A stretch of DNA of 64,000 bases, from NCBI GenBank assembly GCA_011050235.1, contig DRGC01000055.1:62001-126000 (forward strand). The letters run 5' to 3'. The stretch is from Phycisphaerae bacterium (GTDB taxonomy: Bacteria > Planctomycetota > Phycisphaerae > SM23-33). This document shows positions 1 through 8,180 of the stretch, piece by piece; positions within the stretch are counted from its first letter, which is position 1; the number at the start of each line of letters is the position of its first letter. Position numbers and translations under genes: made by a program. The notes below the pieces were generated by a model, which did no database searches, was not told the origin of the DNA, and saw only the letters and a list, made by a program, of their open reading frames with translations.

Positions 1-8
1 CAGACGGG

Positions 9-1331
9 TTACAACTCGACCAGCCGAAGCGCATCGCCGGCCAGGCTCGCCCACCAGCGGAGTTCATCGCCCACACACCCATAGCCCGCCATCCAGTGAT
101 GGCCGATGCCTTCGTCGTGAATCCAATCGATCACCTGGACCGTCGGCTGGCGGAACTGCACGCGCAGCGGGTTGCCGGGGAAGACCATCTCCGTCGACAG
201 CGCCTGGCCCTCCAGCAGCGCCAACTGGTAGCCGCCCTCGCGCGGGATCAGGTTGATCAGCGTCACCGGCCCGGGCCTGGCCGGGAACAGCGCGCAGACG
301 CCCTGGCCCATCAGCCGCACCGAATCGAGTGTGATGTCCTCGGCCCGCTCGGCCAGTTGAAACGAGCCCGACCCGCAGTGCGTGAAGACCACCGTCCCGT
401 CGTCCAGCGGTTCGAGCCAATCGGTGTTGTGCGTCGGCTCGCCCGTCAGCCGCGTCAGCATCAGTTGCCCGACCGCGCCGTTGACGTCGCCCTCGCAGCC
501 CAGCGGGATGCCCTCACCGGCCAGCAGGCTCGACGCCAGGCACACCCGCCCCATCAGGTGCGGATAGCAGCCGATCGTCAGCGCCGCCAATCCATGTTGC
601 TCGACCAATTCCCGCACGGCGAGGTAGACCTTCATCGAATCGATGCCCGTGGCGTCGTCGACTTTGCACGCCGCAGCGCGCCCCGTCACATCGGCCCAGG
701 CAGCCCGGGCGGGGGCGTCGTCGATCTGGCCCGCGCGGTCCAGCAGGTGCGGAAGATCAAGCGGCACGACGCGGGGCCCGACGGAGTTTTTCAGCGCGAA
801 CTCGCTGACGGCGACCTCGGTCATGCCCGCGACACGATGGCCCGCGATGCCGACCCGCGCTCGCCGCAACTGAAGCTTCAGGGCCGTCGCCCGCAAAAAC
901 GCCATTGCCCGATCCAGCTCGCCGCCGGCCGCCAGCGGCGCGAACACGCACGCAACCGGATGGCCCAACTGCTTGAGATAGCTCGTCAACTGCTGCGAGC
1001 CGCACAGCGCACCCGTCTCCATCCCCGGAAGCGACCAGAGCAACACCGGCGCCGAGCAGTACTCCAGCAGATCCAGCGCCAGGTAGTCTTCGTACCAACT
1101 GACCGCCGCGAAGGCCACGGCGTCGACGTGCGACTCGGCCAGCTTCCGTCCGGCCGCGACGGCATGGTCCGGGTCGCCGATGGGTCCCAGTTCGACGACC
1201 TCGCAGCCGGCCGACACCAGCAGCGCAGCCAGGTCGGCGGCCGCCGCCGGGGCGCGATCGGCGCCGATCTCCAACGGGCTGGACAGCGCGGCGACCCCGA
1301 CTCTCGGAATGAATGATCGTGCTGGATTCAT
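9..1331 (-). CDS. L-fucose/L-arabinose isomerase-like protein
   Basis: Predicted 440-residue cytosolic sugar-isomerase-fold protein. The C-terminal third carries the stretch CEGDVNGAVGQLMLTRLTGE followed by a histidine-containing segment (FTHCGSGSF), which I recognise from L-fucose isomerase-like proteins of polysaccharide degraders. In that family the glutamate, aspartate and histidine of this region bind the metal. I chose the start at 1331 because a GAGAGGT-like ribosome binding site lies about 8 bases upstream; the frame stays open further upstream but runs into repeat DNA. It is the last gene of the group DegT aminotransferase - URO-D protein - this gene, separated from the URO-D gene by periodic islet A. 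The real substrate is unknown; aldose-ketose isomerisation of a deoxysugar is the natural guess, but many members of this family have no assigned reaction. Confidence 0.7.
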   Translation of the reverse strand: MNPARSFIPRVGVAALSSPLEIGADRAPAAAADLAALLVSAGCEVVELGPIGDPDHAVAAGRKLAESHVDAVAFAAVSWYEDYLALDLLEYCSAPVLLWSLPGMETGALCGSQQLTSYLKQLGHPVACVFAPLAAGGELDRAMAFLRATALKLQLRRARVGIAGHRVAGMTEVAVSEFALKNSVGPRVVPLDLPHLLDRAGQIDDAPARAAWADVTGRAAACKVDDATGIDSMKVYLAVRELVEQHGLAALTIGCYPHLMGRVCLASSLLAGEGIPLGCEGDVNGAVGQLMLTRLTGEPTHNTDWLEPLDDGTVVFTHCGSGSFQLAERAEDITLDSVRLMGQGVCALFPARPGPVTLINLIPREGGYQLALLEGQALSTEMVFPGNPLRVQFRQPTVQVIDWIHDEGIGHHWMAGYGCVGDELRWWASLAGDALRLVEL

Positions 1332-1381
1332 GTTTCCGGACCTCTCAAGTGCATCTTCACGGGTTCGACTCAAAGCTGAGG

Positions 1382-1473
1382 AATGACCAATGACCAAATC
1401 CCAATGACCAAACACCCCCAGATCGCGCCGCCATCGGACATTGGACATTGGTCATTGGACATTGGTCATTTCC
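1382..1473 (-). repeat. Periodic stem-loop islet A (7-nt units)
   Basis: An inverted repeat with two arms made of degenerate 7-nt units. The right arm (about 1433-1473) reads as repeats of CATTGGA/CATTGGT. The left arm (about 1382-1414) is its complement, built on ATGACCA/ATCCCAA. The loop is roughly 18-20 nt and GC-rich. It lies between the stop of the URO-D gene (about 60 nt away, TAA) and the start of the isomerase-like gene, so it would be transcribed as a hairpin in the intercistronic RNA. It belongs to the same class as islets B-F but has its own unit sequence. Confidence 0.8.
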
Positions 1474-1534
1474 CTGCATGTCTGAAGCCCTTCTACTGCT
1501 CAGCAAGCTGTCCGATTGTCAAATGCCGTCCCTC

Positions 1535-2776
1535 TTACAACCCGCTCGCTTCGCGCCAGGCGTCGATCATGCATTCGACGCTGTCCCACGGCGTATCGGG
1601 GAAGACGGCATCCACCGCGTGCAGGATGAAGCGATTGGTCGGGGCGAGCGCATCGACCGCCTTGCGGACCTCATCGCGAATGCGCCCGGGGTCGCCGCTT
1701 TGCAGCGTCAGGGCATTCGTGCCGCCCACGACCGTAATGCGCTCGGCGAGTTTGGCGGCCGCTTCCAGCGAGACGTGGTCCTGCACGGGATCGATGAAGT
1801 ACAGCACGTCCACGCCCGCATCAGCCAGCCGCGGACCGAGCAGTTCCACACCGGTCGTCATCGCGTAAGCGAACAGCTTGCCGCTGCGATGGGCGATCTC
1901 GGTCAGCCTCTCCAGGTGCGGAAACACGTACTGATCGAACAGCCCCGGCGACCAGAAGTCGGTCGACGAATACCAGCCGCGCTGACAGACCATGTCCACC
2001 CCGTCGGTGGCGGCGGCCAATTCGGTGCGGGCGGCGTCGGTATCGTTGATCAGTTCGATCAATCGGCCGAACGCCGCGGGCGTTTCGAACGACATCATCA
2101 CCGCGCCTTCACCGCCGGTCAGCCATACCGCCGCGTCCATGCCGAACGCGCTCCAGGCCTGCGTGAACACGCCCTTCTCGTCGGCGAACGCCTTCATAGC
2201 CGCCATTCGCTCGGCGAACCACTGTGTCTCGGCCTCGCCCGGCGGGGCGAACAGGTGGGCGATGGCGTCGACGTGTCGGGGCTCGGTGACGGCGTGCTGG
2301 ACGGCCCGCGGGATGTTGTAGTCCTCGAACAGCGGAGCGCAATCCGGCTGCATGGGCCAGCCCGGCCCTTCCGGATCGGTCTTCTTGATCGCGTGACGAA
2401 TCGGCCCCGAAGGGGTCTGGTACTCGCGCACCAGGACCGGGTAGTTCGGATCGCCGCCGGCAGCGCCGGGTGCGAGCGTGCTATCGGCGACACTCACCTC
2501 CGGATCGGTCGACCAGGGCACGGAGACTTCCAGCAGATCGTCGATGCCCACCAACAGCCACGCCTCGGCCCGCTTGAAATCATCCTCAAGTTCCCACGGC
2601 TGGGGCAGCGTGTGAATGTGCTCCAGCCGCTTGGTGTACCAGTAGTCGACGGGTCGGCCGTTGGTCTCCCACTTGAGGTGTTCGGGAGCGGGGAAACCGA
2701 AACACCACGCCGTCATGGGCGTGTGATCGGCGGGCTTGCCGGTGCAGGCCGCCAGGATACGCTGCTTCGACGTCAT
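1535..2776 (-). CDS. Uroporphyrinogen decarboxylase (URO-D) family protein
   Basis: 413-residue protein of the URO-D/MtaA/CmuA fold. The N-terminus (MTSKQRILAACTGKPADHTP) is the usual 'R(V/I)xAxxGKxxDRxP'-like opening of the family. The C-terminal half has the typical barrel strands around 'FAYAMTTGVELLGPRLADAG' and a conserved terminal 'NRFILHAVDAV' region. Members outside haem synthesis are usually methyltransferases acting on corrinoid proteins or other methylated compounds. Haem synthesis is unlikely here, since the N-terminal region and the context are catabolic. The start codon overlaps the stop of the upstream DegT gene (ATGA at 2773-2776), so the two are translationally coupled. At least two more clear URO-D proteins occur in the window (50805-51917, 55103-56191). 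Exact substrate unknown. Confidence 0.8.
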   Translation of the reverse strand: MTSKQRILAACTGKPADHTPMTAWCFGFPAPEHLKWETNGRPVDYWYTKRLEHIHTLPQPWELEDDFKRAEAWLLVGIDDLLEVSVPWSTDPEVSVADSTLAPGAAGGDPNYPVLVREYQTPSGPIRHAIKKTDPEGPGWPMQPDCAPLFEDYNIPRAVQHAVTEPRHVDAIAHLFAPPGEAETQWFAERMAAMKAFADEKGVFTQAWSAFGMDAAVWLTGGEGAVMMSFETPAAFGRLIELINDTDAARTELAAATDGVDMVCQRGWYSSTDFWSPGLFDQYVFPHLERLTEIAHRSGKLFAYAMTTGVELLGPRLADAGVDVLYFIDPVQDHVSLEAAAKLAERITVVGGTNALTLQSGDPGRIRDEVRKAVDALAPTNRFILHAVDAVFPDTPWDSVECMIDAWREASGL

Positions 2777-3993
2777 GAAAGGCCCTCACGAATCCTGTCG
2801 ATCATGGTCTGTTCCTGCTCGGCCGTGAGCTTCGACGGAATGTTGATAACGATGGTGCGTTCGAGCAGGTCGTCGGTGACCGGACAGGCGCCCTTGTTGT
2901 AGTCGGGCACGAACTCGGCGTTCTGCGGCATCGACCAGGGATTGCCCGCCGGCGACAGCGGCGTCTTGTTCACCAGTTGCGGCACGTTGAAGTAGCAGTG
3001 CAGGCCGTAATCGGCCAGCCGCCACAGATCGGTCAGCCCGGTCGCCTTGAGCTTGTCGACGGCCGCCAGGGCGGTGTCGGCGTCGGTGAGCATCACGCCC
3101 AGGAACGGCCCGGTATCGCCGGCGGGGTCGTTGAGCTTGCGGAGCGTGACGCCCGGGAGGTCCTTGACGGCCTTCTGAATGCGCCGGTTGCTGGCCCGCA
3201 TGTGCTCGACAATGGTGGGGAGCTTTTCGAGCTGGACATTGGCGACGGCGGCGCACAGCTCGCCCATTCGCCGGCCGGCGCCCCAGAGATAATCAGCGGG
3301 CTGACTGTCGGGCTCGGCCCCGCGCCAGGGCACGCCGAGGTCGTGGGCGGCGTTCATCTTCCAGTAGAGGTGCTCGTCGTCGGTGATCAGAAGCCCGCCC
3401 TCGCCGGATGTGATGTTCTTGTTGAGCTGATAGCTGAACATGCCCACGCGACCGAACGTGCCGACGGGCTTGCCCTTGAACGATCCACCGTTGCACTGGG
3501 CGCAGTCTTCCATGACGTCGACGCCGCGGGCGTCGGCGACGGCCATGATCGCATCCATGTCGCACGGGGCGCCGCACATGTGGATGGGGATGATGAGCTT
3601 CGTCCGCGGCGTAATCTTCTTTTCCAGGTCCTTGGGGTCGAGGGTGAGGCTCTCGTCGACTTCGCAAAGGATGGGAATCGCGTTGCAATGGACAATGGTT
3701 CCGACCGAGGCCACCCAGAAGAACGCCGGCACGATGACCTCGTCGCCCGGGCCGATGCCCATGGCGATCATCGCGCAGGACAGCGCCCCCGTGCCGCTGT
3801 TGACGGCCAGGGCGAACGTCTTACCGAACACCTCGCGGGCCCGGGCCTCGAAGGCCAGCGCGTGGGTGGGCTCGTTGGGCCCGTAGAAACGGAACGGCGC
3901 GCGGTTCTTGACGACGTCGAGAACCGCCTGCTGCTCGACCTCGTCCATCCAGTTAGCGCCCGGAAACGCAGAGGGAAAATCACCGGTGGTCAT
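2773..3993 (-). CDS. DegT/DnrJ/EryC1/StrS-family PLP aminotransferase
   Basis: 406-residue fold-type I PLP enzyme of the sugar aminotransferase family. Visible hallmarks are the PLP phosphate region 'VNSGTGAL' (about residues 64-71), the aspartate that pairs with the pyridine nitrogen in 'MEDCAQ' (D163), and the Schiff-base lysine in 'SYQLNKNITSGEGG' (K192). The start at 3993 is supported by AAAGGA about 9 bases upstream; the longer open frame upstream is not needed. Family members transaminate nucleotide-linked or free keto-sugars, and some divergent ones act as dehydratases or regulators. Its translational coupling to a URO-D protein, and its proximity to an isomerase-like gene, suggest a catabolic sugar locus rather than surface polysaccharide synthesis, because no nucleotide-sugar genes are next to it. 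That role is inferred. Confidence 0.87.
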   Translation of the reverse strand: MTTGDFPSAFPGANWMDEVEQQAVLDVVKNRAPFRFYGPNEPTHALAFEARAREVFGKTFALAVNSGTGALSCAMIAMGIGPGDEVIVPAFFWVASVGTIVHCNAIPILCEVDESLTLDPKDLEKKITPRTKLIIPIHMCGAPCDMDAIMAVADARGVDVMEDCAQCNGGSFKGKPVGTFGRVGMFSYQLNKNITSGEGGLLITDDEHLYWKMNAAHDLGVPWRGAEPDSQPADYLWGAGRRMGELCAAVANVQLEKLPTIVEHMRASNRRIQKAVKDLPGVTLRKLNDPAGDTGPFLGVMLTDADTALAAVDKLKATGLTDLWRLADYGLHCYFNVPQLVNKTPLSPAGNPWSMPQNAEFVPDYNKGACPVTDDLLERTIVINIPSKLTAEQEQTMIDRIREGLS

Positions 3994-4238
3994 GATCGCT
4001 GTCCTTTCACTGCCGCCCTCCATCGCGGGCGGGCGCAGGGGCCGCCCATCGCAGTGCTTGGTTGGCGGCTTGCGGAGGGGCATTCTACCGTAGCGGTGGG
4101 CGGTGTCACAGAGCCGTCTGCGCGGTTCCACCATCGGCGTCGGCCGGCGGAACTGCCCCACCCGGCGGCCGGATGCACCCAGACCGCAAGCTTTCCCCCC
4201 GATCGACCTGGCGCACGCGCCCCCCCCGGCGCGGGCGG

Positions 4239-4637
4239 CTACAGCCGGACCAGGGCCTTGGAGGCGGCGTTTAGATTCGCCGCGCCGACGACCACGAACG
4301 TCTTGGCACGACCTCGCCCGGTGCTGCCGTAGATGTAGTTGGCGTTGACCCGCTTGGACCGCAGACGATCGGCCGCCTTCGCCAGTGCGCCAACGGTGTT
4401 GGGCAGCTCGATCAGCAGCACGTCGGTCTCGGCGACGGTGACCGGACAGTCCTTGAGCAGCTTGGCTGCCTCGCCGGGCTTATCCACCACCAGCCGCAGC
4501 AGGCACTGCTCGGCGGTGTCGGCGACGGACAAGGCCATGATGTTGATCTTCGCGTCGGCCAGGCACCGGGTTACCTGGGACAGTTGCCCGGACTTGTTCG
4601 CCAGACTAATCGAAAATTGCTTGGTCTTCTTCTTCAT
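4239..4637 (-). CDS. Tandem ACT-domain protein
   Basis: 132-residue protein that appears to be nothing but two ACT-type beta-alpha-beta-beta-alpha-beta units. The first (about 5-65) contains 'KSGQLSQVTRCLADAKINI' and the second (about 68-132) contains 'ELPNTVGALAKAADRLRS'. Both carry the Gly-containing ligand loop after strand 1. Such proteins bind amino acids and regulate metabolism, although stand-alone small ACT proteins are mostly uncharacterised. The start at 4637 is the ATG before a lysine-rich N-terminus (MKKKTK); a longer frame upstream is judged spurious. It is divergent from the membrane protein gene starting near 4774, and the gap holds an A-run at about 4675-4683 but no convincing promoter that I can name. 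Confidence 0.8.
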   Translation of the reverse strand: MKKKTKQFSISLANKSGQLSQVTRCLADAKINIMALSVADTAEQCLLRLVVDKPGEAAKLLKDCPVTVAETDVLLIELPNTVGALAKAADRLRSKRVNANYIYGSTGRGRAKTFVVVGAANLNAASKALVRL

Positions 4638-4773
4638 CGCTGGTTCTCCACCCCCCGCAGGTGATCGGGTGAACAAAAAAAAACCAACAATCCATCGGCG
4701 ACGACCGCGCCGACGATCAAGTATCCAGCGCCGGCCCGGCCGATGCCAGCACAAACATGCCGCCCGATGCCGT

Positions 4774-5550
4774 ATGATACCGCCCGTGGTAGAGGCGATA
4801 GTCCATCCTATGCTGGCGCTGCTGGCGAAGGCGGAATATGTGCGATCGCGCATCCCCGGAGGCGGGCCGAGGTATCTCGAAACCGACCTGACCCGCACCA
4901 TCGTCGAGCCGGTCAATGCGGCGTCGGCCCTGGCCTTCCTGATCGTCGCGGGCGTGTGGATCGTCCGTCTCCGCGGCCGCTGGCGAACGCGACCGTTCAT
5001 CACGTGCTGCCTGCCGCTGATGATCGTCGGCGGCGTCGGCGGGACGGTCTACCACGCCTTCCGCGCACACCGCGTATGGCTGATGCTGGATTGGGTGCCG
5101 ATCCTCGTCCTCTGCATCACGGCGGGCGTCTACCTGTGGGCCAAGCTGCTGCGGCAGCGGTGGGCCTACGCCCTGCTGCTGATCCCGGCGGTCGTCATCG
5201 TCCTAACGCTAAACTTCGGCCTGATCTTCCACCGCAACTTCCGCGTCGCCATCCCCGTGACGTACGCGCTGCTGGGCATGGTGATCCTGGTGCCCGCGGC
5301 GGGCGTCCTGATCAAAACGCGCGGGCGCAATGGTCTCTTCACGCTGGCGGCCGTCGTGTGTTTCGCGCTGGCGCTGCTGGCCCGGACGACCGATAGCCGG
5401 TGGCCGGAGGCGATACCGATGGGGACGCACTTTCTGTGGCACCTGTTCGGCGCGCTGGCGGCCTATCTGATGATCGCCTATATCTACCGCCTGCCGGACG
5501 TGTTGGCCGAGATCAGATCCGCCGGGCGAGGACCTAGCGGCGGCGTTTGA
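4774..5550 (+). CDS. Ceramidase-like (CREST-type) membrane protein
   Basis: About 258 residues with seven likely membrane helices. The pattern fits the alkaline ceramidase/CREST superfamily: 'EPVNAASALAFLI' in the first helix, a His in 'GGTVYHAFRAHR' of the second, an Asp in 'LMLDWVPI' of the third, and a His-x4-His pair in the last helix ('GTHFLWHLFG'). In the family these His and Asp residues bind a metal and hydrolyse amide or related bonds in the membrane. The usual Ser near the first His is not clearly present. The start is uncertain: ATG 4774 is the longest reasonable choice, GTG 4786 and ATG 4810 are alternatives, and none has a strong ribosome binding site. Its 3' end overlaps, on the opposite strand, the possible extension of the PEP-CTERM protein gene. 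Confidence 0.6.
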   Translation: MIPPVVEAIVHPMLALLAKAEYVRSRIPGGGPRYLETDLTRTIVEPVNAASALAFLIVAGVWIVRLRGRWRTRPFITCCLPLMIVGGVGGTVYHAFRAHRVWLMLDWVPILVLCITAGVYLWAKLLRQRWAYALLLIPAVVIVLTLNFGLIFHRNFRVAIPVTYALLGMVILVPAAGVLIKTRGRNGLFTLAAVVCFALALLARTTDSRWPEAIPMGTHFLWHLFGALAAYLMIAYIYRLPDVLAEIRSAGRGPSGGV

Positions 5551-5620
5551 AAATCACTGTCGCCCCGACGAGCAGGATCGTCAGCGTCATCGGGCTTGCC
5601 CCGCCGTAGCCGCGCGATCT
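5534..5620 (-). other. In-frame second C-terminal sorting-like tail after a TAG stop
   Basis: Directly after the TAG stop of the PEP-CTERM protein (5621-5623) the same frame stays open for 28 codons, to a second TAG at 5534-5536. It encodes a Gly-Gly/Ala-Ser-Pro motif, a hydrophobic stretch (MTLTILLVGATVIF) and a terminal KRRR. This is the architecture of an exosortase/rhombosortase-type C-terminal signal. It may be a remnant of an older gene end, or reachable by readthrough. The last 17 bases overlap the 3' end of the opposite-strand membrane protein gene. Confidence 0.5.
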
Positions 5621-6847
5621 CTATTCCGTGCGGCGACGCCTTCGAACCAGCGCCGCCGAGCCGCCCAACACGAGCAAGGCGGCGGAGGCGGGCTCGGGAA
5701 CGTCTGGGGGGGGCTCTGTCGTACCAGAGCTGCCGGCAGCGTCGAAGCCCATGTTGACTTTCAGGATGGCCAGGTCGGTCCCGTCGACCAGACTGTCGGT
5801 GTTGAGATTGCCGTTCGCCCAGCGGCCTCCGTAGCCGAACTTCATCAGCGTCAGGTCGTCGCCGTTGACGTGGCCGTCACGGTTGAGGTCGCCCAAGGCC
5901 GTGCCCTCGCCCGCGCCGGGATTATCGTTGTACCATTCGAGAAGATTCTCGACCAGGTAGACCAGGTCGTCCCCATCGGCATCGCCGTCGCCGTCGAGGT
6001 CATACTGGCCGTCGCCGAGGTTGTCGCGCAGCAGATCGACATCGTCATCGTCAACGTCGCCGTCAGTGTCAAAGTCGCCGGGCAGCGGCGCGCCGGCGCT
6101 CCCTTCGGCGGCGAGGACAATCGCATCGAGACCGGGCGCCCACTCACGGTCGCCAATCAGAACACTCGTCACAAGGACACTAAACGAGGCATCGGCCCCA
6201 GGATCGATGCCGCTCCACATCGCCAGGTCGTCGTCCAAGAACGATATGTACATCGTGTCGCCGGCAGAACTAGCCGTCATCGAATTCCCGCGCCACGACA
6301 ACGTCGGGTTAGCTGTAATAACGCTCTCGTTAACCGCGGCGTCCGCCCCCTGAATGACGACCGTCGAGAGACTGTTGTGGTAGCGGCTGGGGGCGGTCGC
6401 CACACCGGCGAAGGTGTAGGTCACGCTGGGATCCAAGCCCGCGAACGTCAGCAACTGGGTCGAGCCGAGGTTGTGGGCGATCACGTTGCCCGTGTAGCTG
6501 GCGCCCAGAGCATCTGAGAAGATGAGCCCCGGATTCTGCGCTGCGGTGGTGTCAACCCAAAGGTACTGGGGTACTGGGTTCACTTCGCTGACGGTCAGTG
6601 TCACGCCGGTCCCCGCACCCGAAGCGTAAGCAACCAATTCCCCGGAAGGGACCTCCAACGACGTGCGGTCATTGTCGACGGTAAAGCCGGTGGTATTGGC
6701 GGGCAAGGTCTGGCCCAAGGTGGCCGTCATGTTGTTGTAGGCGACCCAACTGTAGCTCTCGCCGGTCACGTCGGATAGTTCCGCCCGCGCTGCCCCGGCA
6801 AACAGGAAACATAAAGTCGTCACAATGATCCGACTTGTCATCCTCAT
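5621..6847 (-). CDS. Exported dockerin-like protein with PEP-CTERM sorting signal
   Basis: 408-residue secreted protein. The N-terminus is a signal peptide (MRMTSRIIVTTLCFLFAGAA, cleavage expected after ARA). The middle, to about residue 265, is beta-rich with no family I recognise. Residues about 270-375 contain dockerin-type calcium-binding repeats of the 'DTDGDVDDDDVDLL' and 'DLNRDGHVNGDDLTLMK' type. The end is PEP-CTERM: a VPEP motif, a hydrophobic helix and a run of arginines. PEP-CTERM proteins are exported, processed by an exosortase and anchored or released at the surface. The start at 6847 is preceded by AGGTGA; two upstream ATGs are possible but less well placed. An in-frame tail after the stop is listed separately. 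Ligand and function of the N-terminal domain are unknown. Confidence 0.85.
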   Translation of the reverse strand: MRMTSRIIVTTLCFLFAGAARAELSDVTGESYSWVAYNNMTATLGQTLPANTTGFTVDNDRTSLEVPSGELVAYASGAGTGVTLTVSEVNPVPQYLWVDTTAAQNPGLIFSDALGASYTGNVIAHNLGSTQLLTFAGLDPSVTYTFAGVATAPSRYHNSLSTVVIQGADAAVNESVITANPTLSWRGNSMTASSAGDTMYISFLDDDLAMWSGIDPGADASFSVLVTSVLIGDREWAPGLDAIVLAAEGSAGAPLPGDFDTDGDVDDDDVDLLRDNLGDGQYDLDGDGDADGDDLVYLVENLLEWYNDNPGAGEGTALGDLNRDGHVNGDDLTLMKFGYGGRWANGNLNTDSLVDGTDLAILKVNMGFDAAGSSGTTEPPPDVPEPASAALLVLGGSAALVRRRRRTE

Positions 6848-6957
6848 CGCAGTCACCTGCATGTTTGAGAACTGCACCGGCTATCGGCCGGGCCCCTCGG
6901 TCGATGATCATTCTACCCCTTCACCGGCGCGATAGGGAGCGCAAATTGAAATGATCG

Positions 6958-8112
6958 TCACCGCCGCCGCTTCGCCCATTTCTTCTTCATCCGCTTCATC
7001 TCATCGGTGAGGCGGACGGGCTTGCCCGGGCATTGGTTCTTGGGGTCGATGATCCAGTTGCCCTGGCTGTCCTTGAGGATGGGCATGCGTTTGGCGACGG
7101 CCGGCGGGCGGGCGACGCGGGTGGGCTTGGCCGCGTACCAGTAGGCGACCGAGGACATCTCGTTTTGCAGGTGGTTGCCGTGGCCGTGCTCGATGGTGAC
7201 TTTGACTTCCTTGGTGAACCGCACGGGGTTTTCCGGGTGCAGGACGTAGCTGGTCTGGTAGCCGCCGGTGTAGCCGGCTGTGGGGGGAAGCGTGTTGGGC
7301 TCGTAGATGCTCGAGCCGTTGCGCAGGAAGGCGTTGTCCTGCATGCCCCAGGCCTGGTTGAGGTAGTCCTCGCTGCCCGTGCCGTGCAGGTCGGGCGGCC
7401 ACTTGTAGCCGTCCACCCAGATCATGTCGTCGCCCTCGCCCCACCATGTGCCCTGGAGATTGGTGACCGACAGATTGCAGCCGATGTAATGGCCGCGGCC
7501 CTTGGTCTCGAGGATCACGTAGTTGTTGTCCCAGGCGACGCGGCCCTTGTTGACCACGTTGGCCTCGGCGGTGTTGACCGTCACCTCATGGCCCCACCCG
7601 CCGAAGGGATTGGTCCGGCGAAACTCGGCGTGGAAATAGCCCAGATCGGCCGGCGGCTGATCGAACGTCTCGTAGTCGACGTAGAAGTACTGCATGTGGT
7701 CGGTCTTGCCTTCGTTGACCAGCTCGACCTTGGCTCGTTTGGCGAATGGCATCGGCGCGTAGCAATTCAGCGCCGCCCCGGCCTCGAACTGGTTGTTGCT
7801 GTTGGTCGAGGCCGTGAACAGCAGCGACTGGAAGCTGTTGACGATCCCATGGCCCAGACAGAAGAAATCGCCCAACGGCACGTTGACCGAGGGGCTCTTT
7901 GCATCGTCCCACGTGATCCGCAGCAGGCACTCCCGATACCCACACGCCTGCGTCAGCCACAAGTGCGTGATCTGCCCCGGCCCCTCAATATCCGCCAACA
8001 CCCGAGACTCCCCCGCCGGAACAGTCCAGTTATCCCAATTCCGCCCATTCGTCTCCCAAGACGACCGCCGGGCTGTCTTGCCATTTGTTATTCGAGCAAT
8101 ATTGTCGAGCAT
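6958..8112 (-). CDS. GH172-like (DUF2961) glycoside hydrolase
   Basis: 384-residue protein of the DUF2961 family, now known to include GH172 enzymes such as difructose-anhydride synthase and alpha-arabinofuranosidases. Typical stretches are 'ITHLWLTQACGYRECLLRI', 'NVPLGDFFCLGHG', 'NCYAPMPFAKRAKVELVNEG' and 'GTGSEDYLNQAWGM'; the last contains the conserved Glu-Asp of the family. The protein forms a double jelly roll and normally assembles as trimers. No signal peptide is visible, so it is probably cytosolic. The start at 8112 is chosen because AAAGGGA lies 6 bases upstream, while the first possible ATG 30 bases earlier has none. It is followed by the PEP-CTERM protein gene and preceded by the two URO-D-like paralogs, all on the same strand. 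Confidence 0.85.
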   Translation of the reverse strand: MLDNIARITNGKTARRSSWETNGRNWDNWTVPAGESRVLADIEGPGQITHLWLTQACGYRECLLRITWDDAKSPSVNVPLGDFFCLGHGIVNSFQSLLFTASTNSNNQFEAGAALNCYAPMPFAKRAKVELVNEGKTDHMQYFYVDYETFDQPPADLGYFHAEFRRTNPFGGWGHEVTVNTAEANVVNKGRVAWDNNYVILETKGRGHYIGCNLSVTNLQGTWWGEGDDMIWVDGYKWPPDLHGTGSEDYLNQAWGMQDNAFLRNGSSIYEPNTLPPTAGYTGGYQTSYVLHPENPVRFTKEVKVTIEHGHGNHLQNEMSSVAYWYAAKPTRVARPPAVAKRMPILKDSQGNWIIDPKNQCPGKPVRLTDEMKRMKKKWAKRRR

Positions 8113-8180
8113 ACCGATCCCTTTCAAAGCACGAGGGGACAATTAGAACACTCCGTGTGCAGGTATGCACGCTCTATAGC

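Noticed and set aside
96-1316. Plus-strand reading frame of about 400 codons opposite the isomerase-like gene
   Set aside because: Arg/Gln/His-rich composition and no family likeness; a GC-driven shadow of the minus-strand gene.
1448-2902. Plus-strand frame opposite the URO-D gene, starting in islet A
   Set aside because: No motifs and no ribosome binding site, and the minus-strand protein is clearly a known family.
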